A model generated the notes under the pieces. It worked only from the letters and a program-made list of their open reading frames with translations. It did not search any database and had not been told where the DNA came from. From Ananas comosus (Eukaryota > Streptophyta > Magnoliopsida > Poales > Bromeliaceae): 64,000 nucleotides of DNA. The stretch is taken from NCBI RefSeq assembly GCF_001540865.1, contig NC_033642.1:4479769-4543768 (forward strand). Reading direction: 5' to 3'. This document shows, in pieces, positions 11,329-22,443 of the stretch. Each line of letters opens with the position of its first letter. The stretch's first letter is position 1. A program made the position numbers and the translations under genes.

Positions 11329-14300
11329 TGTAACATACCAGATTTTGGTATTAAAGTATAAATAAATAAAAATAGTGTGAAAAACTATTTTTATTGAATT
11401 TAGAGAAGTAAAACATAAGTCAGAAGTGGCTTGTGCCGAAATCGGAATTAAAACAGAAGATTTAGAATTTTCTGTTGGAAACGGGATAGATAAATTAGCA
11501 GAAAATGCACAGTCTCAGAAAATTATGAAAATTGGCGGAGATGTCAGAAATATTTTTATGAGGCTAGATTTAAAGTTTCATGTCATTCTGACACTTAGAA
11601 GGTGGAAAATAAAATCCCACAGCTATCTGTTAAAGATTACAGTTCGGTACAGCTTTCGGTGACCAAACGGGGTCGAAACTGGAAGAGTGATCGCTACTTT
11701 GTTAAGTTAAGTAAAATCGAACGTGCCTGTCAAATTTGAGCTCAAACGGACATCCAGAAGGGCTCCGTCGGGACCGAACTGCTAAACAGCCTGGAATGAA
11801 TAGTGTTTAGGGTGTAATTAAATAGAAGCAACTTGCTTCTTCTCCCTCAACCGACCAGCCGACCACCCCCCCCAACCGTGCGACCATGGTGAGGGAGAGA
11901 GAGAGCTCCACTTCTCTCTAAATATCTCTCTTATTTCTCTAGATCTCTCTCTCAAATTCGCGGCGTTGGCGGAGAAGAGGCTTGCGAACGCGTTGGAGGC
12001 GACGAATCGAGCTTTCGTGCGCCCGTTGGAGCGGCGTGCTTTCGTCGCGGCGCTCACATTGTGGTAAGCTTTAGGGATTTGGCTTAATCCTTAGCTTTAA
12101 GTGTTCTAATAGCCTCTAATGAGTATTGTTAGCATGTTAAATCCATTTTATTTGGGTTAATTGAAGCATGTGTAGAGGCTAAGTTCTTAATGGTATATCT
12201 TTAGAGGTTTGATTATATGCTCTAAGAATGGATTTAGAGGAATTCTAGGATGCTAAATAGATGGTTAATGCATGATTCATGAAGTAAAATGATGGATTTT
12301 GCTATACTTGCATCTAGGGCTCCAATTTTGGGATTTTTGTAAATAGTAGGGTTTGATCTCATTTGACCCTTCGTAAACCTAATTGCTAGGTAAACGAACG
12401 CGTTGGCAAAGTCGGTTCGGCGATCCGTCGAGCCGTTGCGAAGTTATTAAAGAAACGGACGTTAGGCTTCGTTTTCGCCTAGAGGGCTGAGGCGACGTCA
12501 AAAAAATCATGAAAATGGATTTGAAGCACCGTGGCGCATAATCGAAGAACTTTAATTTTCGGATCGTGGATTGAAGGCCGTTCGGGTTGTCGCGCGAGAG
12601 TCCGGGCCAACCGGGTTACGGGTGCCGCGGGAGCCCGATTGCAAGTGCCGACAAGCAATCGGAATGCGATAACAGGTGGGTTGTGTTTACCGAAGCGACT
12701 AGGTCGCCTTTATGTCTAAGAGAATTATGAAGTTATATTGATGCATATAGTTGCTAAAAGAATGCATGTGATAACGTAATGTAAAAGATAAGCAAATGCT
12801 TGAGATGGTTGCTATGTAATAATTATCATAGAATGCATGCTAAGTATGTCATGATAAAATGCTAGAGGCAAGCATGTGATTAATGTTAGTTGGATGTATG
12901 TCATAGAAATGCTAAAGCAAGAATACTAAAGTATACATGATAAGCATGATGAAGTCATAACAAATGCAAGCATGAGGTTAATGCTAAGAATATAGATGAT
13001 GACATATTGTGAAGTAACATATTGTGGATTATGTTAAATAGAAACATATACATGTTGATATGTGTGGACAATCTATATATATTAGATCGAGTGGCATTAA
13101 ACCTAGTGTCTTGAACATAGGTTGAACAAGTATAGTGTGAACCTAGTGTCATGAATCTAGCAAACACTTATGGCATTTGAGTAAATATATTTTGTATCAT
13201 TCATGTGTGATAGGGCTATGTACATGTGAACCTTGGTTGCTTTCAATGACATGTTCTAACGTAGTTGAACATAGAGAACGGTAGAACCATAATGGACATG
13301 TATGTTAGGCCTATTATTGTGTGAATGTAAGAGTTGGACTTGGACATTAGCGAACCAAGGTGACATTGACAATAGAGACGTTGATTGGTATAAAGAACAC
13401 AGTTGTTAAATATAGTTTAACCAAGAGTGGCATTGTGTCAAGAATGACCTAGAAAGTGGCAAGAATAAATAGGTAGAAACCTATCATGACAAAGACATTG
13501 TGGCTAGTGGCTAAGTATCCTCAAGTTGAGGATTGGATCGACACTCACGATAAGTCTTGGCTTGAGGGAGGTAGCTCCCCCTCAAGCGGTGTGTTTCCGG
13601 AAACAGTCACCACGGGGATAGTGGCCCCGAAGGACGGTCCCTAGGGGAGGTTCGAGGCCCCCTGTTATGACGGGATTTTGGGTTGTGAGTTTTTGGGGTT
13701 AACAAGTGTTAACCGGTAAGATTGGGTAAAAGCCATAGATTGGGTATTCCTGTCGAGTGGATTTTGGGGGCTGAGGTGTATGTGAGATGTCCATTAGCTC
13801 GAGCCCGGTTATATGCGGTATTCCGCAGTTGATTGACTCAAGACCGAGTCGGGTGGCATAGATGGTTAGGGTAAAAATAACCTTAGAAAAGAATCACCAA
13901 TGAGCAAAGTGTGACAAGAAAATAGAGTAAAGATTGGCTAATGAATAAGAATAGATAATAAAGTAAAGAACGGCTACAAGTAAAGAATTTACAAGTAGTA
14001 AAGATTGGATAACGATAAAGAATGGTAATGATAGAGAGTAAAAATCCTTTTACCTACTTGCATGAGCTACATAATTTGCAGAATGTTCATATTGCATATT
14101 GTGAAGCACAACATGTATTTCAATATTTGTATATATATATCGGTTGGACTAACATGTTGCAATGCTTCCTTGGACCTATCGGTCGAGCTTTTCCCTTGGG
14201 TGGCCGTACCCACTAGGAACCATGGAGTTGGTTCTCACCCCACGTTGTTTTGGGGTGTTACAGGTTCGCACGTGAGTGGCGCGGCGGCGCGAGGCGAGGG

Positions 14301-14697
14301 CGTAGCTCCATAGTTAGCGCCCTACCACCGAGACCAGAGATAGCGGTACCCTGAGTCGACTTACTTAGGGATTTAAGAAAATGAAAAGAATCAATAGTAA
14401 TAATTATGTAAAATGATTGTATTTGGAAGTTGTAAATCAAGTTGTAATTGGGATGTAAAACTATGAATGTGAATGCATGTAATAACATAGGATGTGTTTA
14501 TGTTGTTTGATACCTTCCTTATGCAATCAGTGTATGAATACTGTTCCTGTTTGGAACCATTTGTATTGTACAGGTTGTTGAGCCTTTAATGTACAGGGGA
14601 GACTCTGTCCGCAGTACAGGGGAAACCCTGTCCATTCGGTGGTCTGTTGGCGGTGCCGCGACCCGGCCAAATAGGCGGGTGGTCGCGGGTCGTGACA
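11329..14697 (+). mobile_element. Element A, 3' LTR (3369 bp)
   Basis: Matches 4772-8141 from TGTAACATACC to CGTGACA with scattered substitutions and small indels (for example a shortened C tract near 11865 relative to 5310), so the element is fairly young. It is followed by the duplicated target site CCGTG. The host sequence resumes in LTR C. Confidence 0.92.
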
Positions 14698-14702
14698 CCG
14701 TG
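14698..14702. repeat. Target site duplication of element A, right copy (CCGTG)
   Basis: Identical to 4767-4771, and confirms 4772-14697 as one insertion. Confidence 0.9.
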
Positions 14703-16727
14703 CCTGAAAACTTGCAGTCTGGGCAGGGCAAGAGAGGCAAAGTGGGGGGGTGTAATAGCAATTGGAGCACTTATGAAGGGGTATAGAGGGGAAATGAGCC
14801 ATCTCCTCCTCATTTCTCTCCCAACACACTCACTCTCTCTCTCTCTAAACTCTCTCCCTCTCTCTTTAGAAGGTGAAGAAGGAGGAGATTTTGGTGGAGG
14901 AGCAAGCAAGGAGAAGGCCTAGCATCATCTTCTTCCTCCTCTCCACCATTGGAGCTAGCACCTTAAGGTAAGCTCAAAGAGCTTTCATGGTAGAACCCTA
15001 TAGTTGGATTTTTATCCTCTAGAAATGGTTTTATTGGAACCCTAGCTTCTCTACTAGGTGGGTTATGCATGAATCTAGAGCTTCATTGAGGGATTCTTGC
15101 TAGTTGTAAACCTAGGGCTCCAAATTGGGGTTTTTGGAAATAGAGGGTTTTGATCTAAATTGATCGTGTATTAACCTAATTGCTAGTTGTTTAAACGCGT
15201 TGACGAAGACGGTTCGTCGATTCGTCGAGCGGGTGCGAAGATATCGCCGAAACGAGTGTTCGTGGGTTTGTATTGACCCGAGGAGTTGAAGCGGCGACCG
15301 AAGATCGCGAAATCGAGTACCTAGCCTCGCAACATTACCCAAAGGTGGGGGGTGTCATCCCGAAGCAACCGGGCTTCTCCCTATGTCTAAGTACTTATGT
15401 GTCGATCATATTCCATATGTGAATCTCATGCATGATAGGGTGTTTAGATGTTACATTTACTATTCTTACATTCTCCCTTATAATGCGGCATAGTAGGCTT
15501 GGCATGTGCACTTAGGGTGCATGAGAATGAGTTGTGGTGACATAGAACTCTATAGAGATAAGTTAAATAGAAACTTGATCTTGCATTGATGAATATGATG
15601 ATATATGACCAGTGTAGTCGAGACATTGCATCATGACGAGTGGCATGTGAACTAAGTAAACAACTTGACGAGTGGCATTAGAGCTTAGTGTTAAAAGAAT
15701 ACTTGTGTCATGATGACCCTAGTGGCAGGGTATCCTCAGTGGACGAGGATTGGATTATACTCACATGGTCTGTTCAGCGCTTGTGGCGGTCGCTCCGCAC
15801 AGGTAGTGCACTCCGGAGTTGGCACGTGAAAGATTGGGATAGCCTATGTAGGGTCCCAAGGGATAGCTTATGTGGGGTCCCGCAGACAGTCCCTTGGGTG
15901 GTTCGAGTCCCCCATTAAAGACAGATTTGAGATGTGAATCGTGGGCACGCCTATGGGCCAGCCAGAGGATTCGATAATAAACTCAAGAGAATTGTGCAAT
16001 TTGAGCATACTGAGCATAGTAGAGTTGCATTCATGCTTGATAGAGTTATAGTAGCATGTTAGTGTTTACATGGCTATGTTGGTTACTCTTGTTTCTCAAG
16101 GCATAGTAGAATAGTGCAATTCTTTCAATATGCATCATTTACAGCTTTACATATCTATCTATCTATCTGTCTATTCCTGCTTAGACCTAGTGGGGAGATC
16201 GGCGGAGTCGGCGGCCGAACTCATTGGGAACTATGGACAATAGTTCTCACCCCACTTTGTTGCATGGCCGAGTTCGAGTACTCCCGGCGAGGACCGCGGT
16301 AAGGGCATCGCGCCCTAGTTTAGTAGCAGCTCTCCTATGCATTAGAGTACCTATGTACCTTGGGATATTGGTGTATTAAGTAGGGAGTTACATGTATTTT
16401 GGGATTATACTAGTTACCAGAAACTTGTATATATTCATTTTGGAAGTTACAAATGTAAACCGATGTAAATGAATGGTTGAATGGATGTAATAAATAGATG
16501 TATCTCTCTTTGTTCACTTGTATCATTACTTATGTCTTGCTCTTACTTTGTTAGCACTTGTGGTGCTTCGCATTTGATCATGTATGTTTATTAAGCATGT
16601 TCCTGGAAGCTTGATTGTACTTGATCATGTTGTTGAGCCTGGGGCGGACAGGGGAGGTGCTGTCTGTCCGGCATATGCTCGACGCGCCCGAACCGAACCA
16701 AATGTGTAGCGATCTCGAGGCGTGACA
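14703..16727 (+). mobile_element. Solo LTR C, 3' part
   Basis: Continues LTR C after the element A insertion. It carries a CT-rich leader (14800-14870), a possible splice donor CTTAAGGTAAGCTC near 14961, a GTGGGGGGTGTCATCCCGAA block near 15344, the block GAGGATTGGATTATACTCAC near 15745, the block GGCGGCCGAACTCATTGGG near 16211 and the terminal stem-loop block with GGGCGGACAGGGGAGG near 16642. It ends CGTGACA at 16727, followed by GTGTG. Confidence 0.75.
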
Positions 16728-16732
16728 GTGTG

Positions 16733-16954
16733 ACCGAATAATAGTGTTGCAACACTTACGTAGTAGTACGCCGTGCAAATATAGGGAAGACTCTATCTGG
16801 GTAGACAAGAAAAAATTTGGATTTGTGGCGGGTCTGTTCTGTCTCGTGGCAAGTTGTATTTCAAAAAACAAATTGAGGCATTTTTCACTTGCTTTACTTT
16901 CGAACTGGATTTTTCTTTGAAAAAGCTTTACAAAATAGGCCCCGGGGCATGACA
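16733..16954 (+). mobile_element. Terminus of a family G-like LTR
   Basis: Contains CGCCGTGCAAATATAGGGAA and GACTCTATC followed by a GGCCCCGGGGCATGACA terminus at 16954, like the element G LTR end near 28855-29012. With 3568-4399 it forms one LTR interrupted by LTR C. It abuts a minus-strand reverse-transcriptase fragment. Confidence 0.55.
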
Positions 16955-16955
16955 G

Positions 16956-17028
16956 AAAGCTTTGCAAAACCTTCTACAAATCGATGATAATAACCAGCCA
17001 ACACTAGAAAACTCTGCAACTCAGAAAC
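16956..17028 (-). pseudogene. Gypsy reverse-transcriptase C-terminal fragment
   Basis: Read on the minus strand it encodes VSELQSFLVLAGYYHRFVEG followed by FAK. This is the conserved end of the Gypsy RT palm/thumb (compare [19 protein letters not shown] at 35364 onward). Only about 24 codons are left; the + strand LTR ending at 16954 cuts it. It shows that an older minus-strand Gypsy element lay here. Confidence 0.7.
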
Positions 17029-17939
17029 ACATAACACTGTAGATATATAATCATAATCACACTAATCCTTGAAATAGTATAACATCTTTGGCCACTCCAA
17101 ACCTCAAAACACTATACAGGTGGTCCAATACTACACACGCAAAAATAGTAGAAAATGGTAATTATCCATGATTCCCTTGCCTCAATCAGTCGTTGGTGCT
17201 GAACGCTCTGTAATAAAATATTGATAAAAAAGGTCTAAGAACTATAAGCAAGTCCCTAGCGGGTATGGTCGACAATGCCGCCGGTCTACATGCACTACTA
17301 GAAATAGTAAATAACTGTGCAGTATAAATGAATAGGTAATAATATGAACAATTGCTGAAAATAATTACTGCTATCCTACCTCTATAATATAACTAAAAAC
17401 GGTAAATTTTGTATTTCATGCATCAATTAGATACTGAATAAAATAATGCAGTAATGCCCAATCATAGTGACCGACTCAACAGTCAGATCTAGCCTGCGCC
17501 GCCTCGTGCCCAGCACCCACCTATAGTGGTATGTTATCACACAGGCTACTGTCTGGCCCATGCTATAATAATACTTCATAGCCTGACCACTGGAGTGGCG
17601 CTTACAGGATGCTATCCCAACCGAGTATAGTATCACTATCAAGTTCAAAATGGTATGCAGGCTATAGTCAAATACGCTGATCAAATATATCATGATGATA
17701 CTTTTATAGTATCCCGAATACACTTATAGTCTCAAACTATCTGCCGCTGTCTATTGGTTTTTAGGGTAATATCACATAATACTAATAATGAAAAAAATGC
17801 ATATCTCAATATACTCTACAGGTAGGTGTCAAAATATCACTATTATCTCAATTATGTCAACAGTTCATCTCATAGACTAAATAATATAATCTAGAAAAGG
17901 GATAATTGCCTATATATGATGTATTTTTGAAAGGATGAG
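17029..17939 (-). mobile_element. Decayed retrotransposon sequence, probably minus-oriented LTR
   Basis: Around 17235-17290 a degenerate reversed copy of the ACTGGGAAC/AGTTCTCAC block can be seen (AAGAACTATAAGCAAGTCCC). The rest is AT-rich with no coding signal. Boundaries are uncertain. Confidence 0.35.
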
Positions 17940-18265
17940 TTTTTGAAAGGGGAAGATATTTTTAACTTCGACGCATGAACAGAGGGGGAGATTTTTTTAA
18001 CTTTGTTTATTACTTACTTTGTTCGTTGGAGAGAGTAATATTTTTGCAGATTTTTGAAGACGTTAAGACTCCTTGTGTCTAAGTCATAGAGTTTGTTTAG
18101 GAGTTGCAAAATTGTAATTTTGTATTTTCTTTGGATCTTTCACGCGAGAAGTTCATTGTTTTGGTGATGGCAATGAATTTCGATTTTTGACTTTTGGAGT
18201 GTTGAGTGTTGTGAGTATTTTGATGTATTTTTGAGTTTTGTCACCAAATTGCCAAAAGGGGAGAT
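17940..18265 (+). mobile_element. 3' end of a Copia (Sirevirus-like) interior with repeated polypurine tracts
   Basis: Purine tracts GAAAGGGGAAGAT (about 17957), AGAGGGGGAGAT (about 17981) and CCAAAAGGGGAGAT (ending 18265) recur upstream of an LTR start TGTTACGG at 18266. Multiple PPT-like tracts before the 3' LTR are known for plant Sireviruses. The same interior appears on the opposite strand at 29018-29320. No coding frame survives. Confidence 0.6.
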
Positions 18266-18487
18266 TGTTACGGATTTTAAGTCGACATACTTCACGAAAT
18301 ATGCCAACTTAAAATCCGTAACAATCTCCCCCTTCGGCAATTTCGTGACAAAACTCAAAAATATATCAAAATACTCAAACACTCAACTCTCCAAAAGTCA
18401 AAAATCGAAATTCATTGCCATCACCAAAACAATGAACTTCTCGCGTGAAAGATCCAAAGAAAATACAAAATTATAATTTTGCAACTC
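18101..18487. repeat. 180-bp inverted repeat (tail-to-tail Copia ends)
   Basis: Arms 18101-18281 and 18308-18487 are near-perfect reverse complements around a 26-bp spacer. Each arm contains a PPT abutting the LTR start TGTTACGG or its complement CCGTAACA, so two Copia 3' ends face each other with only about 58 bp of LTR between them. The short frames on both strands are mirror images of one another. Confidence 0.85.
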
Positions 18488-19160
18488 TATTGTAAGTTTT
18501 GGGGGTGCCCAAGGATCTATCTAGATTGTATCTAACACCTAGAGGGGGGGTGAATAGGTGTAAAAATTGAAAAACCACAAATCTCGATGCGATAAAAAAT
18601 AAATGCGAAAAATAAAAGGCACACCGAGATTTACGTGGGAAAACTCTAACTCGGAGTTAAAAACCCACGGGACCAACATGCGATAACAATCCACTAAGAA
18701 TAAAAGATTACAAGGTGATTTACCGAATCCATTGACTCAAACCTCTCTTTTATCTCCTTTGGATCTCGCGCACACCAACGGGTTGTCCACGCCCCACGTC
18801 CGACTCCACGAACGCTACGTCCCGAATCCACGAAACGCCAACACTTCGAATCCACGAAGCCTCGAACACGTCGAATCCACGAGTGCACTCCGTCCGGAGC
18901 AAGAACAATACGATCGATGATGATTTATTGCTTAGATTATCATTAAAGAACCGTAGAAGATATTTCTAAGCAATAGTTGGATCAATTCGCCATGAAGAAC
19001 GAGAAATTAGGGTTACACGAATTAAACCGATAGAAACTTGTTGTTGGATAGAAGAAAGAAAGCACCTAACAAGTTTCTACGGTTTTGAAAAGATATTCTA
19101 TGCTTCACCGTTGATTAGAAACACCTCTACATCTTATTTATAGGTTTAGAATACTTAGAG

Positions 19161-19275
19161 ATAGACTAGGATTTGAAAACCTGATTTTTAAAACCAATTA
19201 TAAGACTTAGATAGACTAGGATTTGAAAACCTGATTTTTAAAACCAATTAGAAGACTTAGATAGACTAGGATTTT
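19161..19275. repeat. 50-bp tandem repeat, 2.3 copies
   Basis: Units 19161-19210 and 19211-19260 each start ATAGACTAGGATTTGAAAAC and differ by one base; a third starts at 19261 and fades after about 15 bp. It lies inside the Copia LTR. Confidence 0.85.
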
Positions 19276-19310
19276 AAAAAATACAATTTTAAAAACTGAC
19301 GACGTCCTTA

Positions 19311-19560
19311 GGGACCGGTCCTTTTGAGGAGACCGGTCTTTGGGAGACCGAACTCTCAAGTTGGAGACCGGTCCCTCGTTGCGTGCCTGAAAATCCAAGC
19401 TTCGGGAACCGGTCTCTCAGCACAGGGACCGGTACCTTGCTGCGTGCCAGAAAACTGAAGCTTCGGGAACCGGTCTCTCATCTCAGGGACCGGTTGCCTC
19501 AACTTGTCACACAACGAGGACCTTCAGGGACCAGTCTCTCATTTCAGGGATCGGTCTCTG
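19311..19560. repeat. ACCGGT palindrome cluster in a Copia LTR
   Basis: GGGACCGGTCCTT, GAGACCGGTCTTT, GAGACCGGTCCCT, GGAACCGGTCTCTC, GGGACCGGTACC, GGAACCGGTCTCTC and GGGACCGGTTGCC can be read in order, with degenerate copies after them. Their presence in a Copia LTR shows the motif is not restricted to Gypsy families. Confidence 0.8.
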
Positions 19561-19795
19561 AACACTGAAAAGTTCAGATATTATATTTTGAAACAATCCT
19601 AAATCTTCCAAACACTTTTAAATGTTTATAAATCATCATCAACAGTATTTAAACTTACCGAGCATTGTGGATCTGTGTTTTGAGTTCTCAAGTCTTTGAT
19701 CTTTATCTTTTCTTCTCTAAACCTTCAAGACTCTGACATACTTTATGAAATATGCCAACTTAAAATCCGTAACAATTTCCCCCTTTGGTAATTTC

Positions 19796-19800
19796 GTGAC
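19796..19800. repeat. Target site duplication of element G, left copy (GTGAC)
   Basis: GTGAC before TGTAAGGGCT matches GTGAC at 29013-29017 after GTACGTGACA. Joining the flanks restores the Copia interior, as seen uninterrupted near 18340. Confidence 0.88.
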
Positions 19801-21740
19801 TGTAAGGGCTGAGATTTTGACAGTGCAACTAAACTCTCTGTGGACGATGTTTTAGTGTGTAATTTAATTACATAAGCACTCATCAAGTTTCAGGGGAAAA
19901 TGAGCTAGAATGGAGAAGTTACGCGATTATTAGTTTTCACTTAAAGTGAATAGTAACTCGGTTTTTCGGTGAAGCCACGGAGTAGAATTTGCTTTTGGCG
20001 CGTATTGGACTCCGATCAAAGGACTCCAATAGCTCGTTTCGACTGGTTCAGCTATTCTGGAACTAATGGCACTGACAGAATTGGATTCTGATGCACGGTT
20101 TTCGAGAAAAGGGAGTTTTATCAAAAAGCAGGTTTTCGCTCTTTGCTATTCTTGCATTATGGAACCCCTCGTGATCTATGTATGTGATCTGGAGTTGAGT
20201 AAAGGCTGTTTCGGGTACCTACTAGTGGTAGGGAAGTCTAATTCGAATTCGAATTTAAGGTTTATTGGGTTTACACAATTGTGCTACTGTGGTGTTTGGA
20301 TTTTTGGAGAAGAGGATGGGTTTTGTCGCAAATCGGCCACCAAGCTTGATGAAACGAAATTGTAGTTTTGATGCTCTCGTTGTGCTGAACGCGATGGTGC
20401 TGTCGGATTGAAAATCTGACGGATGGATCTCCTAATATCGCACGATTATCGAGGAAGGGTCACAAGTGGAGAAACGGTATGTCCGCGAAAACTATTATAT
20501 TTTATGTGTCGATTCGCGCGAGATTGGAAGTGGAGGTACGTATTTACAAAACACATGCGCTGGTTGGGACTTTGATGAAAATATTCAAACATGGAGGACT
20601 TTGGTGCAAAGTGGCATATGGTATATAATATGCCTCTAGGGTTTCTTTGCACAAAACCCTAGATCCGGCCGACCGAATCCTCCAGCTATGCCCTAAATAG
20701 CTTCAGCAGGTCCTTGCCCAACCCATGCTCGCACCCTGGCCACCGGCAGGTGCTCCGGCCGTCGGAAAATTGGAACCCGGCCACCCTTCAAGATATCTCT
20801 GTCCACCTTGCCTCCATCTCGGCCAGGGAACAACTAAAACCCATAGGACTCCCCCTCTGGCCGAGACCCGTCTCCAGCAGCATCGCCGCCGGCCGCCGCC
20901 GCCCTTCGAGCAGCCGGCGCAACCTGGGAGATCCGCGACCACCCACAGTTAGCCCTGACTGGGCACCGGTGAGGTTGTGGCCCGCGAGCCATCACTGCCA
21001 TGGAACGGTCGCGCCGTCCTCCCACCACCTTCTGCGATCTTCCGCTCGCCGCCTCTCGCCATCCCCGTGGCTGCCGGCCGCCGGGAGAGCTCTCTGCGGC
21101 CGTCCAAAATGCGTGCGGGCCATGCAAGGGCCCGTACTATTTCCGACTGCCACCGCCGCCCACCGTCGGGTGCCTCGCCCTCCCCTCGACCTCCCGCGAC
21201 GGATCGGCGTCGCCCCGACCTCCTCCGGCCGCCGCTGCGCCGCCGGGAAGCCTTGAACCCGAGAGCATGTGAATGGTTGGATCTCAGCCACCGCGCCACC
21301 GGCCGCCGCCCGCCGCCGGCCAGCACCTGCCTTGGACTCCTCCGACCGGCCGCACCCGTACCCGGCCGATGCGCCCGCCGCCGGCCGTGCCCTAGCTCCA
21401 CCCTATCCGGTAAACTATTTTCAGCCTGTCTGCGCACTAGTTTTCTGTTTGGATCACTGTTCCGGCGGCCCGGGGCTGTCCCGATGCCTCCGGAGGTGAG
21501 CACAGTGATCGTCAGTCAGTGCTGATCACAATGCTCACCTCACTTTGCGTCAGTGAGCTTCGGATGAGTTAATTAGAGGTGTTTTAGTTTCAGTGCGCGC
21601 TGTTTCGCTGAACTTCGTGTCGCTCGTGCGCTTCCCACAGTGGCCGAAATTGCTCTGAAAGGTGAGCACGGCCTTCGGCACGCCGAGACCTGTCAGCGGG
21701 TGTCTCGGCTTGGCCGAATGATCCCTGGTTTACGATGTCG
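19801..21740 (+). mobile_element. Element G, 5' LTR, truncated
   Basis: Starts TGTAAGGGCTGAGATTTTGA and follows the 3' LTR (24508 onward) up to GTTTACGATGTCG near 21738. The sequence then switches to an inverted copy of the LTR start, so the right half of the 5' LTR and the PBS are missing. The two copies differ by indels: about 36 bp near 20560 is absent from the 3' copy, and the GC-rich part varies near 20900. Confidence 0.8.
20700..21500. other. GC-rich island in LTR G (5' copy)
   Basis: CCG/GGC-rich stretch with long open frames on both strands (up to about 180 codons). The same stretch in the 3' LTR (25370-26150) has indels that break these frames, so I do not call a gene. The island may be the transcribed leader of the element. 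Confidence 0.6.
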
Positions 21741-22266
21741 AACTTGATAAAACTCATTTTTCTCAAAAACCGTGCATCAGAATCTAATTCTGTCAGTGCC
21801 ATTGGTTCCAGAATAGCTGAACTGTTCGAAACGAGCTATTGGAGTCCTATGATCGGAGTCCAATACGCGCCAGAAGCAAATTCTACTCCGTGGCTTCACC
21901 GAAAAACCGGGTTAGTATTCACTTCAAGTGAAAACTAATAATCGCATAACTTCTCCATTCTAGCTCATTTTCTCCTGAAACTTGACGAGTGCTTATGTAA
22001 TTAAATTACACACATAAACATCATTAACAGAGAGTTTAGTTGTACTGTCAAAATCTCAGTCCTTACATTATCCCTCCCTTAAAAGAAGTTTCGTCCCCGA
22101 AACTTAACCACATACCCATCATCATCGAATAAAACTTTGCTCCACCAATGTGATATCACCCTGGGGTACTAATCAGTCACAATTTCCTTGAATCTGGGCA
22201 AATCAATCTTCAATTAAGGGGAGAATAGAACTGCGGTTACATTTGGATGAGACTAACCCAAAATCT
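21741..22266 (-). repeat. Inverted duplication of element G's 3' junction (left arm)
   Basis: Reverse complement of 24309-24832. It contains, in minus orientation, internal sequence, the hairpin AAGTTTCGTCCCCGAAACTT (22086-22105), the polypurine tract, and the LTR start ending TCCTTACA at 22069. The spacer between the arms is about 2.0 kb. Confidence 0.88.
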
Positions 22267-22443
22267 TCGCACAAGCTGGTGTCTCAGTCGGGAGTAGTGG
22301 CGGTGTTCCTTTTGGATATTGAGTTGTGGGACGGTGTTCCCCAGGTGTTTCCACTCCTGTCAAGTGGGGCCTTGAAGGGCCAGGTGATCTTCGGCTTAGG
22401 CGAGTGTTTTAACTGCCGACGCCCAGGCCACTCTTCCAACTAA
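22243..22443 (+). pseudogene. Gag zinc-knuckle remnant in element G
   Basis: The end of a 66-codon frame reads ECFNCRRPGHSSN and then a stop. CFNC....GH matches the first three ligands of a CX2CX4HX4C knuckle; the last cysteine is lost after the stop. Nothing else of Gag or Pol is recognisable in the interior. Confidence 0.45.

Larger units (their letters stand above)
18527..19779 (-). mobile_element. Copia (Sirevirus-like) 3' LTR, 1.25 kb
   Basis: Read on the minus strand it starts TGTTACGGATTTTAAG at 19779 and ends near 18527 with CACCCCCCCTCTAGGTGTTA followed by GATACA. A ..CACCCCCCTCTAG.. stretch near the LTR end is typical of plant Copia LTRs. A PPT (AAAGGGGGAAAT on the minus strand) abuts it on the right, so it is the 3' LTR. 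It carries a 50-bp tandem repeat and an ACCGGT cluster. Confidence 0.6.

Noticed and set aside
20714..21525. Overlapping Pro/Arg/Ala-rich frames up to about 180 codons on both strands
   Set aside because: GC-rich sequence gives long frames by chance; the second LTR copy (25385-26155) carries indels that break them.
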